This document shows, in pieces, positions 56,177 through 64,000 of a stretch of DNA of 64,000 nt. The first letter of the stretch is position 1; the number at the start of each line of letters is the position of its first letter. Origin of the DNA: Sva-07 sp963774765 (GTDB lineage: Bacteria > Actinomycetota > Acidimicrobiia > Acidimicrobiales > Ilumatobacteraceae); NCBI GenBank assembly GCA_963774765.1, contig CAVZGP010000009.1, positions 744,001 through 808,000 on the forward strand, written 5' to 3'. Below the pieces are notes generated by a model. The model made no database searches. It was not told the origin of the DNA and saw nothing but the letters and a program-made list of their open reading frames with translations. The position numbers and the translations under genes are program-made.

Positions 56177-56986
56177 ATGGCTGATTCCGAAGTTCGCGAG
56201 CAGGTCCGATCCCGATACGCCGCTGCTGCCGCGGCAGTCACAGCTGCCTCTGGCCCGACTGCGATGGCGGTGGTCGATGCCGACGGGTGCTGCACACCGT
56301 CGGCGACCGAACAGGCCGGCGCCTCGTGCTGCAGCGGTGGAGGTGAGCTCGACGCGGCGTTCGGGTCGAGCCTGTACTCAACCGACGAGCAGAGGGATCT
56401 GCCGACCGAGGCCATCGCAGCAAGTCTGGGATGCGGCAACCCGATGATGGTGGCCGAACTCGCAGCAGGAGAGCGAGTTCTCGACCTGGGCTCGGGCGGC
56501 GGCATCGACGTGCTGCTCTCGGCGCGCAGGGTCGGACCGACCGGGTTCGTGTACGGGGTGGACATGACAGAGGAGATGCTCGATTTGGCCCGCTCGAACG
56601 CCGCCAAGGCCGACGTGCACAACGTCGAGTTCCTCGAGGGCCTCATCGAGGCCGTGCCGCTGCCCGACGGCGCTGTCGACGTGGTGATCTCGAACTGTGT
56701 GGTCAACCTGTCCACCGACAAGCCCGCCGTGTTGGCCGAGATGTTCCGGGTGCTGGCACCGGGTGGTCGGATCGGGATCTCCGATGTCGTCGCCGAGGAT
56801 CACATCACCGCCGAGATGCGTGTCGAGCGCGGTTCGTATGTGGGCTGCATTGCCGGCGCGCTCTCCACGTCCGAGTATCTCGACGGCCTGGCCGAGGCCG
56901 GGTTCATCGACGCCGAGGTCACCTTCACCCACGAAGCAGCCCCCAACATGCACGGAGCAATCGTGCGCGCCGTCAAACCCGCTTGA
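56177..56986 (+). CDS. arsM: arsenite methyltransferase
   Basis: 269-residue SAM-dependent enzyme. Cysteine clusters DGCCTPS and SCCSGG near the N-terminus bind As(III); SAM motif I is VLDLGSGGGIDVLLSA, with GYGxD-type VYGVDMTEEML; a later Cys lies in SNCVVNLS. Together these match the bacterial arsM family. It methylates arsenite to volatile or less toxic species. No arsR, arsB or arsC gene is adjacent, so regulation by an ArsR is not visible. SD-like GGAGTGA before the ATG. Confidence 0.85.
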   Translation: MADSEVREQVRSRYAAAAAAVTAASGPTAMAVVDADGCCTPSATEQAGASCCSGGGELDAAFGSSLYSTDEQRDLPTEAIAASLGCGNPMMVAELAAGERVLDLGSGGGIDVLLSARRVGPTGFVYGVDMTEEMLDLARSNAAKADVHNVEFLEGLIEAVPLPDGAVDVVISNCVVNLSTDKPAVLAEMFRVLAPGGRIGISDVVAEDHITAEMRVERGSYVGCIAGALSTSEYLDGLAEAGFIDAEVTFTHEAAPNMHGAIVRAVKPA

Positions 56987-57023
56987 CGACCGGTGAGGGA
57001 CGTCGACCAGCATCGACCCATCG

Positions 57024-58040
57024 TCAGGGTCGCAGGCGAAGCAGGCTGGCGTGGGACGTGTACTCGAAGCTGATACGACCATCGCGATGAAGCACCCAGT
57101 CGAAACCGTCGTCCTCGTCGATGGTCACGAGACCGTAGTGCGCCAGTACCGAGTCCCACACCGGCCCACGAGAACGCAGCCAGCGTCCAGGCGGTGTCGT
57201 CGTTGCGCTCAGGGCATCGGGTTGGGCGACGAGCAGGTGTCCCCCGGGTCGTAGGAGTGCACTCGCCTGCCCGATCGCCAACGCAGGGTCGGACACGGTG
57301 TCGAACAGGTTGATCGCCGTGACAAGGTCGAAGCTTGCCGGCGGCAGTGGCGGATCGAGCACGTCCGCGGCGATCCACGTGATGTCTGGTGCGACGTTCG
57401 GTCGTGAGTGCGGTTCGCTGCTCGATCGGCCATTGACTGTTTGCACGGCCTCGATCGCCAGTTCGCCGTCATCCTGCAGCACCGGCACGTAGACCTCGTC
57501 GGCGCACACTGCAGCGTCGGCGACGCGTAGCGCCAGCGCCCACGAGTCGATCCCGATCACCGGGCAGTCCGAGCCGTCGGCCAGCAGTTTGGTGAAGCCG
57601 CCGACCCCGCAGCCGAGATCGGCGATGGAGGTGACCTCCGAGGTCAACGTGGCGATGAACCGTTGATGGAGCCCCGTGAAGATCGACGCTGTCGTGCCGT
57701 GGTGGAGCACCGTGTACATGCCCACCCGAATGGCTCGTTCCCACTCGTCGCTGCCGCGCTCGAGTTGCATGATCCATTCCTCGACGGCAGTCCGACGATC
57801 GAATCGGACCTCCGCGTCGAAGTCCTCGTACGTCTCGCGTCCACGGCTCACGATGAGGGGGATCGTCGTCCCTGGCAGGGCCGGGTGATCCAGCGCGCAT
57901 GCCGGATTCGTGCAGGTGAAGGATGTGGCGATTCGGGCACCGGTGTTCACCGGCCAGGCATCTGGCGGCTGGCGGCACGACGGGCAGACGAGCACCGGCG
58001 CGGCACCGGCCGGGACCGGCTTCGAGTGCCGACGCCTCAT
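57024..58040 (-). CDS. zinc-ribbon SAM methyltransferase
   Basis: 338 residues. Residues 15-55 form a zinc-ribbon (VCPSCRQPP … FTCTNPACA), followed by a methyltransferase domain: VTSIADLGCGVGGFTKLLAD (SAM motif I), GIDSWALALRVAD and SASLLRPGGHLLVAQ. The arrangement recalls RlmA-like or unknown rRNA/protein methyltransferases. ATG at 58040 overlaps the stop of the upstream PAAR-like gene (ATGA), so the two are coupled. Confidence 0.7.
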   Translation of the reverse strand: MRRRHSKPVPAGAAPVLVCPSCRQPPDAWPVNTGARIATSFTCTNPACALDHPALPGTTIPLIVSRGRETYEDFDAEVRFDRRTAVEEWIMQLERGSDEWERAIRVGMYTVLHHGTTASIFTGLHQRFIATLTSEVTSIADLGCGVGGFTKLLADGSDCPVIGIDSWALALRVADAAVCADEVYVPVLQDDGELAIEAVQTVNGRSSSEPHSRPNVAPDITWIAADVLDPPLPPASFDLVTAINLFDTVSDPALAIGQASALLRPGGHLLVAQPDALSATTTPPGRWLRSRGPVWDSVLAHYGLVTIDEDDGFDWVLHRDGRISFEYTSHASLLRLRP

Positions 58041-59572
58041 TTGCCGCCGGGGTGGTAGGTCGTCATGGAGCCCCTGCCACCACAGTGCTCGACGACGCTG
58101 TCCTCCCACGCTGCGGGTTTGCCGTTGATGAGCACCCGGTTGTCTCCGGAGGCGATCTCGTAGGTGTTGGGCCCACAGCACGCGGCGTGGATGCCGTGGT
58201 CACCGACCGTGGCCACCGGCAGACCGCCCAGGGTGACGCTTGCCTGCTCGACCGTGGTGATGGGGCCAACACAGGTGTGTGGGCACGCTGGGCAACCGTG
58301 CGCGTCGGCGGCGACTTCGGACGTGTCCGTGAGGCGCGCGTAGCCGCTCGTGGAGATCACCATCACGGGAAACGTTCGGCTGATCGCCGTGCCGTCGACA
58401 TCGACCGTCAGCGTGATCGACAGTGCAACCGTCTGACCGCGGCCGAGTTCGGCGGCGACGCCGGGGCTCCTGTGGAACGCCGGGGACGATCGCCGACCGA
58501 CCTGTGGCGTGAATGTCGCGGGCCCGCTCCACTGGATCGAGTCCGACACGTCGCGTTCTTCTGCTCCGGCACCGACGACGGCACGAGCCCCGAACTGCCA
58601 GCCGTATTGCAGCACGTACGGGCTCGGACCGACCGGGTGTGTCAGCTGGATCGTCACGGACCGGTCATCGTCATCGTCCTCGTCATCGTCATCGTGCTGT
58701 TCCTGCTCCCGGGTGGAGGGGCCGTTGGCCGGGTCTGCGCCTGTGCCGGGACGCGAACGGCCGCGGATGACGAGCGCAGCGGCACCTGCCGCAACGACCG
58801 CGATGACCGCGATCGGGCCGATCGGTATGTCGTCCGATGGCGAGGAGGTGAGGGATTCGGCGTTGCTGTCCGAATCGGCCAGGGCTCCGCCATCGTCCAC
58901 ACTCGCGGGCGGAACAATGCCGTCACCGGCCGGGTCGTCGATGACCGACCCTTCGATCCAGTCGTAACTCCACCTCACAGCGCAGGCGGCACCACAGTTG
59001 AGTGCGCCAACGCCGACACTGAACGTTTCGCCGCTGCCCGCCACGCTGAAGGGAAGGACCCCGGTGTTGGTGACCGGTTCGCTGCACTCGTAGACGCCGC
59101 TGATCACCGTCGTCTGGGAGCAGTTGGCCACGGCACCGACTGCGCTGTTGTTCCACCGGTCGTTCACGATGATGATCACATCGAGACCGAAGTAGAACTG
59201 GGTGTCGCGGTTGCCCGTGACCTGGCCGCTCACGGTGACGGGCAACTCCATGCTGGCGCCCGGTTCGAGTTGGGCCGGCGGCTCGGACCATGTGGCATCG
59301 AACTGGGCCGCGGCACCGGACTCGTCGTCCGGGCCGAACGTCTCGGTGACGCTCATCGATGTGGCCGTCGTCGTCACATCCCAGTTCGGTGGTGGTGCTT
59401 CGGCCGGCGGGTTCACGATCGTCGACGACAGCATCCAGTGGCCCGACTCCTGCGCGTGCGCAAAGCCGGAATCGCCCCGAGGGGCGAGCAGCAGGCCGAA
59501 TGCCGCAACCAGGACGAGCAGGGCCGGACGACCTGCCATTCTGGTCGTATGCGCTCGCTTCGTCGACTGCAT
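58037..59572 (-). CDS. membrane-anchored protein with C-terminal PAAR-like domain
   Basis: 511 residues. Signal peptide about 12-35 (ALLVLVAAFGLLLAPRG), an extracytoplasmic beta-rich region to about 240, a membrane helix at 248-268 (IPIGPIAVIAVVAAGAAALV), an Asp-rich stretch near 285-300, a beta segment, then a PAAR-like domain at about 425-511 (CPACPHTCVGPI, GGLPVATVGDHGIHAACCGP, RVLINGKPAAWEDS). PAAR proteins tip contractile injection systems; no such genes are in the window. In this topology PAAR would face the cytoplasm unless the helix is cleaved. Confidence 0.75.
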   Translation of the reverse strand: MQSTKRAHTTRMAGRPALLVLVAAFGLLLAPRGDSGFAHAQESGHWMLSSTIVNPPAEAPPPNWDVTTTATSMSVTETFGPDDESGAAAQFDATWSEPPAQLEPGASMELPVTVSGQVTGNRDTQFYFGLDVIIIVNDRWNNSAVGAVANCSQTTVISGVYECSEPVTNTGVLPFSVAGSGETFSVGVGALNCGAACAVRWSYDWIEGSVIDDPAGDGIVPPASVDDGGALADSDSNAESLTSSPSDDIPIGPIAVIAVVAAGAAALVIRGRSRPGTGADPANGPSTREQEQHDDDDEDDDDDRSVTIQLTHPVGPSPYVLQYGWQFGARAVVGAGAEERDVSDSIQWSGPATFTPQVGRRSSPAFHRSPGVAAELGRGQTVALSITLTVDVDGTAISRTFPVMVISTSGYARLTDTSEVAADAHGCPACPHTCVGPITTVEQASVTLGGLPVATVGDHGIHAACCGPNTYEIASGDNRVLINGKPAAWEDSVVEHCGGRGSMTTYHPGGK

Positions 59573-59759
59573 CGGTCGCCCCGTGTCCCACTCGGTTGTG
59601 TCCAGTACAGCACGAATGCCATCGGGCAACCGCCACCGTTGTCGCCCCCGTTCCACCGTGCCGATCACGACCGCTGGCTCGAAGGCCACCGTCGCCGAAC
59701 TCCTCGAACGCTGGTGGACCAAGGCGCTGCCCACTTGGAGCGTCCCGGAACGCGCCTGC

Positions 59760-60167
59760 TCAGGGAGTTGGCTTGTCGGTCGCACCCGGCGATGGGTGGA
59801 TCTCGTCGACGGACCCGGCCTGAAATCGCTGTGCAAGCTCGCCGCTGATCTCGAGGTGTCGAAGGAGAAACGAGCGCTCGTCGAGCCGCTTGCGCCGTAG
59901 CCAACCGGTGACTTCGTCGTTGCACTTGCTCGAATTGCACGACCCGCAGGCGGGTACGACGTTGGCAAGCGTGTATCGACCACCGCGCGACAGCGCCAAC
60001 ACGCAGTCCCGCTGTAGCGGCAACGTCGATTCGCCGCAGTAGGCGCAGCCGCCCCACACCGTCTTCAGAGCTGTCCACTGATCGGCGGAGAGATCGTTCT
60101 CGACGCGTTCCATTCGCCGCTTGCGTCGCTTTGCGGCTCGTGCCTGGCGCGTTCGGTTGGCGGCCAT
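59760..60167 (-). CDS. HNH endonuclease family protein
   Basis: 135 residues. Basic N-terminus (RQARAAKRRKRRMERVE), then CAYCGESTLPLQRDCVLALS and the second half RYTLANVVPACGSCNSSKCN, which is the C-x2-C…D/H…C-x2-C HNH pattern with the catalytic His replaced by Cys/Leu region (DCVLALSRGG rather than DHxxP). Possibly a zinc-stabilised nuclease with altered active site. Same direction as the PAAR-like gene. Confidence 0.7.
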   Translation of the reverse strand: MAANRTRQARAAKRRKRRMERVENDLSADQWTALKTVWGGCAYCGESTLPLQRDCVLALSRGGRYTLANVVPACGSCNSSKCNDEVTGWLRRKRLDERSFLLRHLEISGELAQRFQAGSVDEIHPSPGATDKPTP

Positions 60168-60575
60168 GGCCCCACGGTATGTGCTCACGACGTCGAGCAC
60201 GGAACAGCTGCCGCCGAACCCATCATCCGCCGCGCCGCCTGCCCCCGAAGGCCGGGTCGACGACTCTGCGAGCCCGGCCTGCGGCGGCGTCGTTCCTGGG
60301 GCCTCAGCGGATCGGGGCACTTCAGGACGAGTGGGGGCGCACGGCGCGTGTCCCGCGGGTGCGCTTTGTGTGAGCGCAGATCGTCTGGGTGGACCGAACC
60401 GTTCCGCATGTGGAGGGACCAAGCCGGGATCCGCGCCTCGTTCACCAACGGCGTGCACCTCCGGTCCACATCGGGCGGATCGCGGCGGGGGTCGGGCCCC
60501 ACGTGTGACGGCCACGTCGAGAAGCATCATCGTCGCCATGTGTCGCTCCATGAGCATCCACGCCGGCAACTTGGT
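60168..60575. other. intergenic region between HNH gene and sulfatase
   Basis: 408 bp. No frame resembles a known protein, and no hairpin of note was found. The promoter of the HNH-PAAR-methyltransferase unit should lie near 60170-60300 on the minus strand. Confidence 0.4.
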
Positions 60576-61980
60576 TCAGCCGCGGTCGGGCAGGTCGTAC
60601 TCGGCGACGACGTAGGGGTGATCGGGGTCGAAGACGGTGAGTGGTGCAGGGTCGTCGACCTGCCCGATTGGTCGGACTTCACTTCCGTGGCGGCCGAGGC
60701 GCGCGTCGCCCAACGTCGCACGTGCGGTATCGGCGAGTTCGTCGAGTCTGGCGACGATGTCAGGGTGGTCGTCGATCACGTCGGTCGTCTCGGCGATGTC
60801 GGTGTCGAGGTCGTAGAGGCAGCGTTGTTCGGTGCCGCGTTTGGAGAGGTGCAGTTTCCAGCGGCCGGACCGGATCGCTTCGAGGTCGTTCATCCAGTAG
60901 TAGAAGAACGCGACGTGCGGGGATGCGGCCTCGTCACCGAGCCAGAGCGCGCTCGATGTCTCGACCGTCGATGACCCGATCGGTCGGCGCCGTCGCGCCG
61001 CACAGTGCAGCGAGGGTCGGGTACAGATCCATTGCGGTGACGATCTCATCGGAGGTCCGCCCGGCGGCGATGCGTGCGGGCCAGCGAACGATGCCCGGCA
61101 CCCGTTGGCCACCTTCCCAGGTGGTGCCTTTGGTGCCGCGAAGCGGGTCGTTGCTCGCGCCGATCGGTTCTTGCGATCCCATCGGGGGCGGGTTGTCGCC
61201 GAGGGATCCGTTGTCGCTGGTGAAGATGACGATCGTGTTCTCGGCGATGCCTTGGGCCTCGAGTTCATCGAGAATCACCGAGGTTGCCCAGTCGATCGCC
61301 GCGACCGCGGCGCCGTAGACGCCGTTGCCAGAGGCCTCGGCGAAGTGCTCCTGCACATAGATCGGCAGGTGCACGTACATGTGGGCGAGATACAAGAAGA
61401 ACGGCTGGTCCTCCGTCTGGCGGATGAAGCCGACGGCTTCGGCAACGTAGCGGTCGGTGAGCGAGGCTTGATCGGGTTGTTGTTCGACGACCTCACCATC
61501 GAGAATCAGCGGCAGCGGCGGCATCTCGGGCATGAACTCGGGGCGCCCTGCCTGGCGGCCCATGTCGTTGCTGTACGGCAGCCCGAAGTAGTGGTCGAAC
61601 CCGTGGTTCGTCGGCAGGAACTCGGCCTGATCGCCGCAGTGCCACTTGCCGATCGCCTGTGTGGCGTAGCCGGCGTCGGAGAGCACCTTGGCGATGCTGA
61701 TCTCCGTGGGGGGCAGTCCGATGTCCATGCCGGGAAACAGCACCGGCAGGCCGTGGAACGACCCGAACCCGATACGCGGCGGATAGCAGCCGGTGAGCAA
61801 GGCGCCGCGGGCGGGTGAGCACACGGGCGACGCGGTGTAGAACGAGTCGAACCGGATGCCCTCGGCGGCGAGCCGGTCGAGCGTGGGTGTCGAATTCCGT
61901 GTCGATCCGTAGCAACCGAGGTCGCCGTACCCGAGGTCGTCGCAATTGATGATGACCACATTCGGCTGCTGGTTCGTCAT
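60576..61980 (-). CDS. sulfatase, +1 frameshift
   Basis: About 467 residues once corrected. Formylglycine motif SPVCSPARGALLTG (CxPxR type), metal ligands in INCDDLGYGDLGCYG, IGKWHCGD and FTSDNGSLG. Homology changes frame at about 60948-60956: dropping one G in ATCGAGCGCG gives DGRDISALWLGDEAAS and continues to the end (YVVAEYDLPDRG). Without the correction a stop at 60934 removes 120 residues, including the C-terminal subdomain. Cytoplasmic by sequence; no signal peptide. A formylglycine-generating enzyme is not in the window. Confidence 0.85.
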
Positions 61981-62153
61981 GACGCGCTCCCGACGTCGAG
62001 TCCGAAGCTGCGGTCAAGCCGGGCGACCTCACCGTCGAGGTGGACATCGGTCTCGCTCGCGACGACCGATTCCATCGAGACCGCCAGAGGTACCACATGA
62101 CCCCAACCGGTGCGGCTGTCACCCGTGACGCCCGATCGTGCGATGCTCGGACG

Positions 62154-62417
62154 ATGGACGACGAACGACGAGTGACAACTCGGGAGGGCCTGCTGACGTG
62201 GGATGGCCGGGTGCTCGAGCTCTTTGCGACCGACGGCAAGGACAACGGGTGGCGGGTCCACGTCGCCACAATCGTCCGATGGGAGGTCGAGCAACGCAGC
62301 GGTTGCGCTCTGCTCGAGCTGTTCACCCATCCGAAGCACTACCGCTCGACGCTGGTCGATGACGTCGCCGTGCCCACCGTGCGCTCGTGGATGGTCGAGG
62401 TCGACGCAGCTCGTTGA
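62154..62417 (+). CDS. small hypothetical protein
   Basis: 87 residues from ATG 62154. Predicted mostly beta strands: GLLTWDGRVLELFATDG, WRVHVATIVRWEVEQ and LLELFTHPKHYRS, reminiscent of a small PH-like or barrel domain. Not recognised. Convergent with the second sulfatase and divergent from the first. A short stem CCGTCC A GGACGG follows the stop. Confidence 0.5.
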   Translation: MDDERRVTTREGLLTWDGRVLELFATDGKDNGWRVHVATIVRWEVEQRSGCALLELFTHPKHYRSTLVDDVAVPTVRSWMVEVDAAR

Positions 62418-62479
62418 GCCGTCCAGGACGGTCACTCGCGACTCCTTGTCGAAGGGTGTGCGAACTGGAGGGACGTGAG

Positions 62480-63973
62480 TCATCCCATCATCGGTCCGGG
62501 GTTGATCCACGCGAACCTCGGGAGGTCGGGCAGGTCCGCGACCGGGAGGTCCTCGCATCCTGCCGGCACCGGCTGGGAGGGGTGGGGCGCGTCACCGAGC
62601 CGTGACTGCTCACGCCACATCGCCGCTTTCAATTCCTCCCGGATCTCGGCGTAGTCCGCGTCGGCGTAGACGTTGTTCACCTCGGTCGGGTCGGCTCGGA
62701 GGTCGTAGAGCTCCCACTCGGGCGGGTACTTCCAGAACCCGGTGAACGGAAGGCCGAAACCGTCGTTGTAGTAGTAGATGAGCTTGTACCGCTCGGTCCG
62801 GTAGCCGTAGTGGGCCGGCGCCTTGTGGATCACGTCGTCGTGTTCCCAGTACCGGTAGTAGACGCCCTCGACCGGCGGTGCGGTTCGATCGTCGAGGAGG
62901 TCGGGCCAGAAGCTGCGGCCCTGCATGCGGTCATCGTGGCCCACGCCGGCAGCGTCGAGGATCGTCTGGGCCATGTCGACGTTGGTGACGATGCCGTCGA
63001 ACGTCTTGCCGGCAGCGACCCGACGCGGGTAGCTGAGCACGAACGGCATCCGCAGCGACTCTTCGAACATGAGCCGCTTGTCGAACCAGCCGTGCTCACC
63101 GAGGAAGAAGCCCTGATCGGACGAGTACATCATCATCGTGTCGTCGTACTCGCCGCGATCGCGAAGCCAGTCGGTCAGGCGGCCGACGTTCTCGTCGACC
63201 GAGTGCACACACGCCAGATAGTCGCGCATGTACACCTGGTACTTCCACGCTGCCTGTTCCTCATACGACAGACCCTCGGGCGGGTTCTCACCCTTCAAGT
63301 CCTCGGAATTCATGTTGTCGGCAATGCGCATCGCCGCCCGACGGATCGACGAGCTGCGCGTCGAATAATCGTCAGAGAACGTGTCGGGAATGACACGCGG
63401 TTCGGCGAAGAGTTCGCGATGCTCCGGCTTCGGTTCCCATGGCCGATGCGGCGCCTTGTGCCACACCAACATGCACCACGGATCATCACCCTCGAGCGAT
63501 TCGACCCAGTCCGTCGCCAGGTCCGTGATGATGTCCGTCGCGTACCCCTCGACAGTGCGACGACCCTCCGGCGAGATGAACGTCGGGTCCCAATAGTCGC
63601 CCTGGCCAGGCAGCACGTCCCAATAGTCGAACCCCTCCGGATCGTGACCATCACCATGACCCATGTGCCACTTGCCGATCATCGCCGTGCGATAACCCGC
63701 CTCACGCAACTGCGAAATGAACGTCGGCTGACCCGAATCAATCGGCGTGAACAGCGAATAGACGCCGTTCACATGGCTGTAGGTGCCGGTGAGAATCGAC
63801 GCCCGCGACGGAGTGCACAGCGAGTTCGTCACGAAACAGTTGTCGAACCGCCACCCGTTCTCGGCGATCTCATCGATGCGCGGCGTTTCGTTGACGACGG
63901 ACCCGTAGCAGCCGATCGAATTGGCGGCGTGGTCGTCGGTGAGCAGGAAGACGATGTTCGGACGGCGGTTCAT
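62480..63973 (-). CDS. sulfatase
   Basis: 497 residues. Formylglycine site NSLCTPSRASILTG (CTPSR), metal-binding LLTDDHAANSIGCYG, IGKWHMGHGDGHDP and MYSSDQGFFLGEHGW. Intact, with the long choline-/iduronate-sulfatase-like insert (residues 190-260). Cleaves sulfate esters; the tail ends in RFAWINPGPMMG. Upstream region leaves the window after 27 bp. Confidence 0.9.
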   Translation of the reverse strand: MNRRPNIVFLLTDDHAANSIGCYGSVVNETPRIDEIAENGWRFDNCFVTNSLCTPSRASILTGTYSHVNGVYSLFTPIDSGQPTFISQLREAGYRTAMIGKWHMGHGDGHDPEGFDYWDVLPGQGDYWDPTFISPEGRRTVEGYATDIITDLATDWVESLEGDDPWCMLVWHKAPHRPWEPKPEHRELFAEPRVIPDTFSDDYSTRSSSIRRAAMRIADNMNSEDLKGENPPEGLSYEEQAAWKYQVYMRDYLACVHSVDENVGRLTDWLRDRGEYDDTMMMYSSDQGFFLGEHGWFDKRLMFEESLRMPFVLSYPRRVAAGKTFDGIVTNVDMAQTILDAAGVGHDDRMQGRSFWPDLLDDRTAPPVEGVYYRYWEHDDVIHKAPAHYGYRTERYKLIYYYNDGFGLPFTGFWKYPPEWELYDLRADPTEVNNVYADADYAEIREELKAAMWREQSRLGDAPHPSQPVPAGCEDLPVADLPDLPRFAWINPGPMMG

Positions 63974-64000
63974 CTTGATCGAGGTCCTCGTGATGGTGTC

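Noticed and set aside
57923..59848. A 641-codon plus-strand open frame
   Set aside because: Antisense to the methyltransferase and PAAR-like genes; Arg/Gly-rich composition and no domain.

Overview
The window is high-GC, gene-dense and rich in start/stop overlaps (ATGA, GTGA, TGATG). It reads like an actinobacterial chromosome. Two F420-type luciferase-like oxidoreductases, three cytochrome P450s, a PaaX-type regulator, a PAC2 protein, acyl-CoA-type phosphotransferases, many 'ACGSD' lipoproteins and a fatty-acyl-AMP-ligase-like gene together suggest an aquatic member of Acidimicrobiia (Ilumatobacter-like). That placement is inference; no rRNA or tRNA gene was recognised.

Layout. 1-6.4 kb: frameshifted fatty-acid desaturase divergent from a PaaX-like regulator across an inverted repeat, a thioredoxin/TPR protein, then a coupled phosphotransferase-PAC2-methyltransferase-like run and a frameshifted F420 oxidoreductase. 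6.4-9.1 kb: Zn/Mn ABC importer (znuA-C-B order). 9.3-17.5 kb: one translationally coupled eight-gene operon: two Gfo/Idh/MocA oxidoreductases (the first with an extra N-terminal domain), an alpha/beta hydrolase, an S51-like protein fused to a CysS-like tail, and a complete osmoprotectant-type ABC importer. 17.5-22.4 kb: deacetylase plus TetR regulator, second F420 oxidoreductase, frameshifted acyl-AMP ligase, zinc-ribbon protein. 22.5-26.7 kb: a second osmoprotectant-type importer with a 7-bp tandem repeat (nine copies) ahead of its binding-protein gene. 27-38 kb: beta-lactamase-like hydrolase, sterol-desaturase family protein, frameshifted leuS, phosphotransferase, tandem paralogous P450s, L,D-transpeptidase-like lipoprotein. 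38-43.5 kb: acyltransferase-3/SGNH protein, small membrane proteins, a third P450. 43.5-49.4 kb: SRPBCC protein, DUF4399 lipoprotein, and a seven-gene operon with an ECF sigma factor, an anti-sigma factor fused to a six-helix membrane domain, and an ABC exporter. 49.4-57 kb: repeat pair, DUF2252 remnant, class III cyclase, SulP transporter, hydrolases, ArsM. 57-64 kb: zinc-ribbon methyltransferase, membrane-anchored PAAR-like protein, HNH endonuclease, two sulfatases (one frameshifted).

Two window-wide patterns stand out. First, an imperfect palindrome starting GATGAGC and ending GCTCATC occurs ten times, always as closely spaced pairs, at five intergenic loci; other perfect palindromes sit at tail-to-tail gene junctions. 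Second, five otherwise complete genes, including the essential leuS, each carry a single apparent +1 frameshift, which points to assembly indels rather than five independent pseudogenes.
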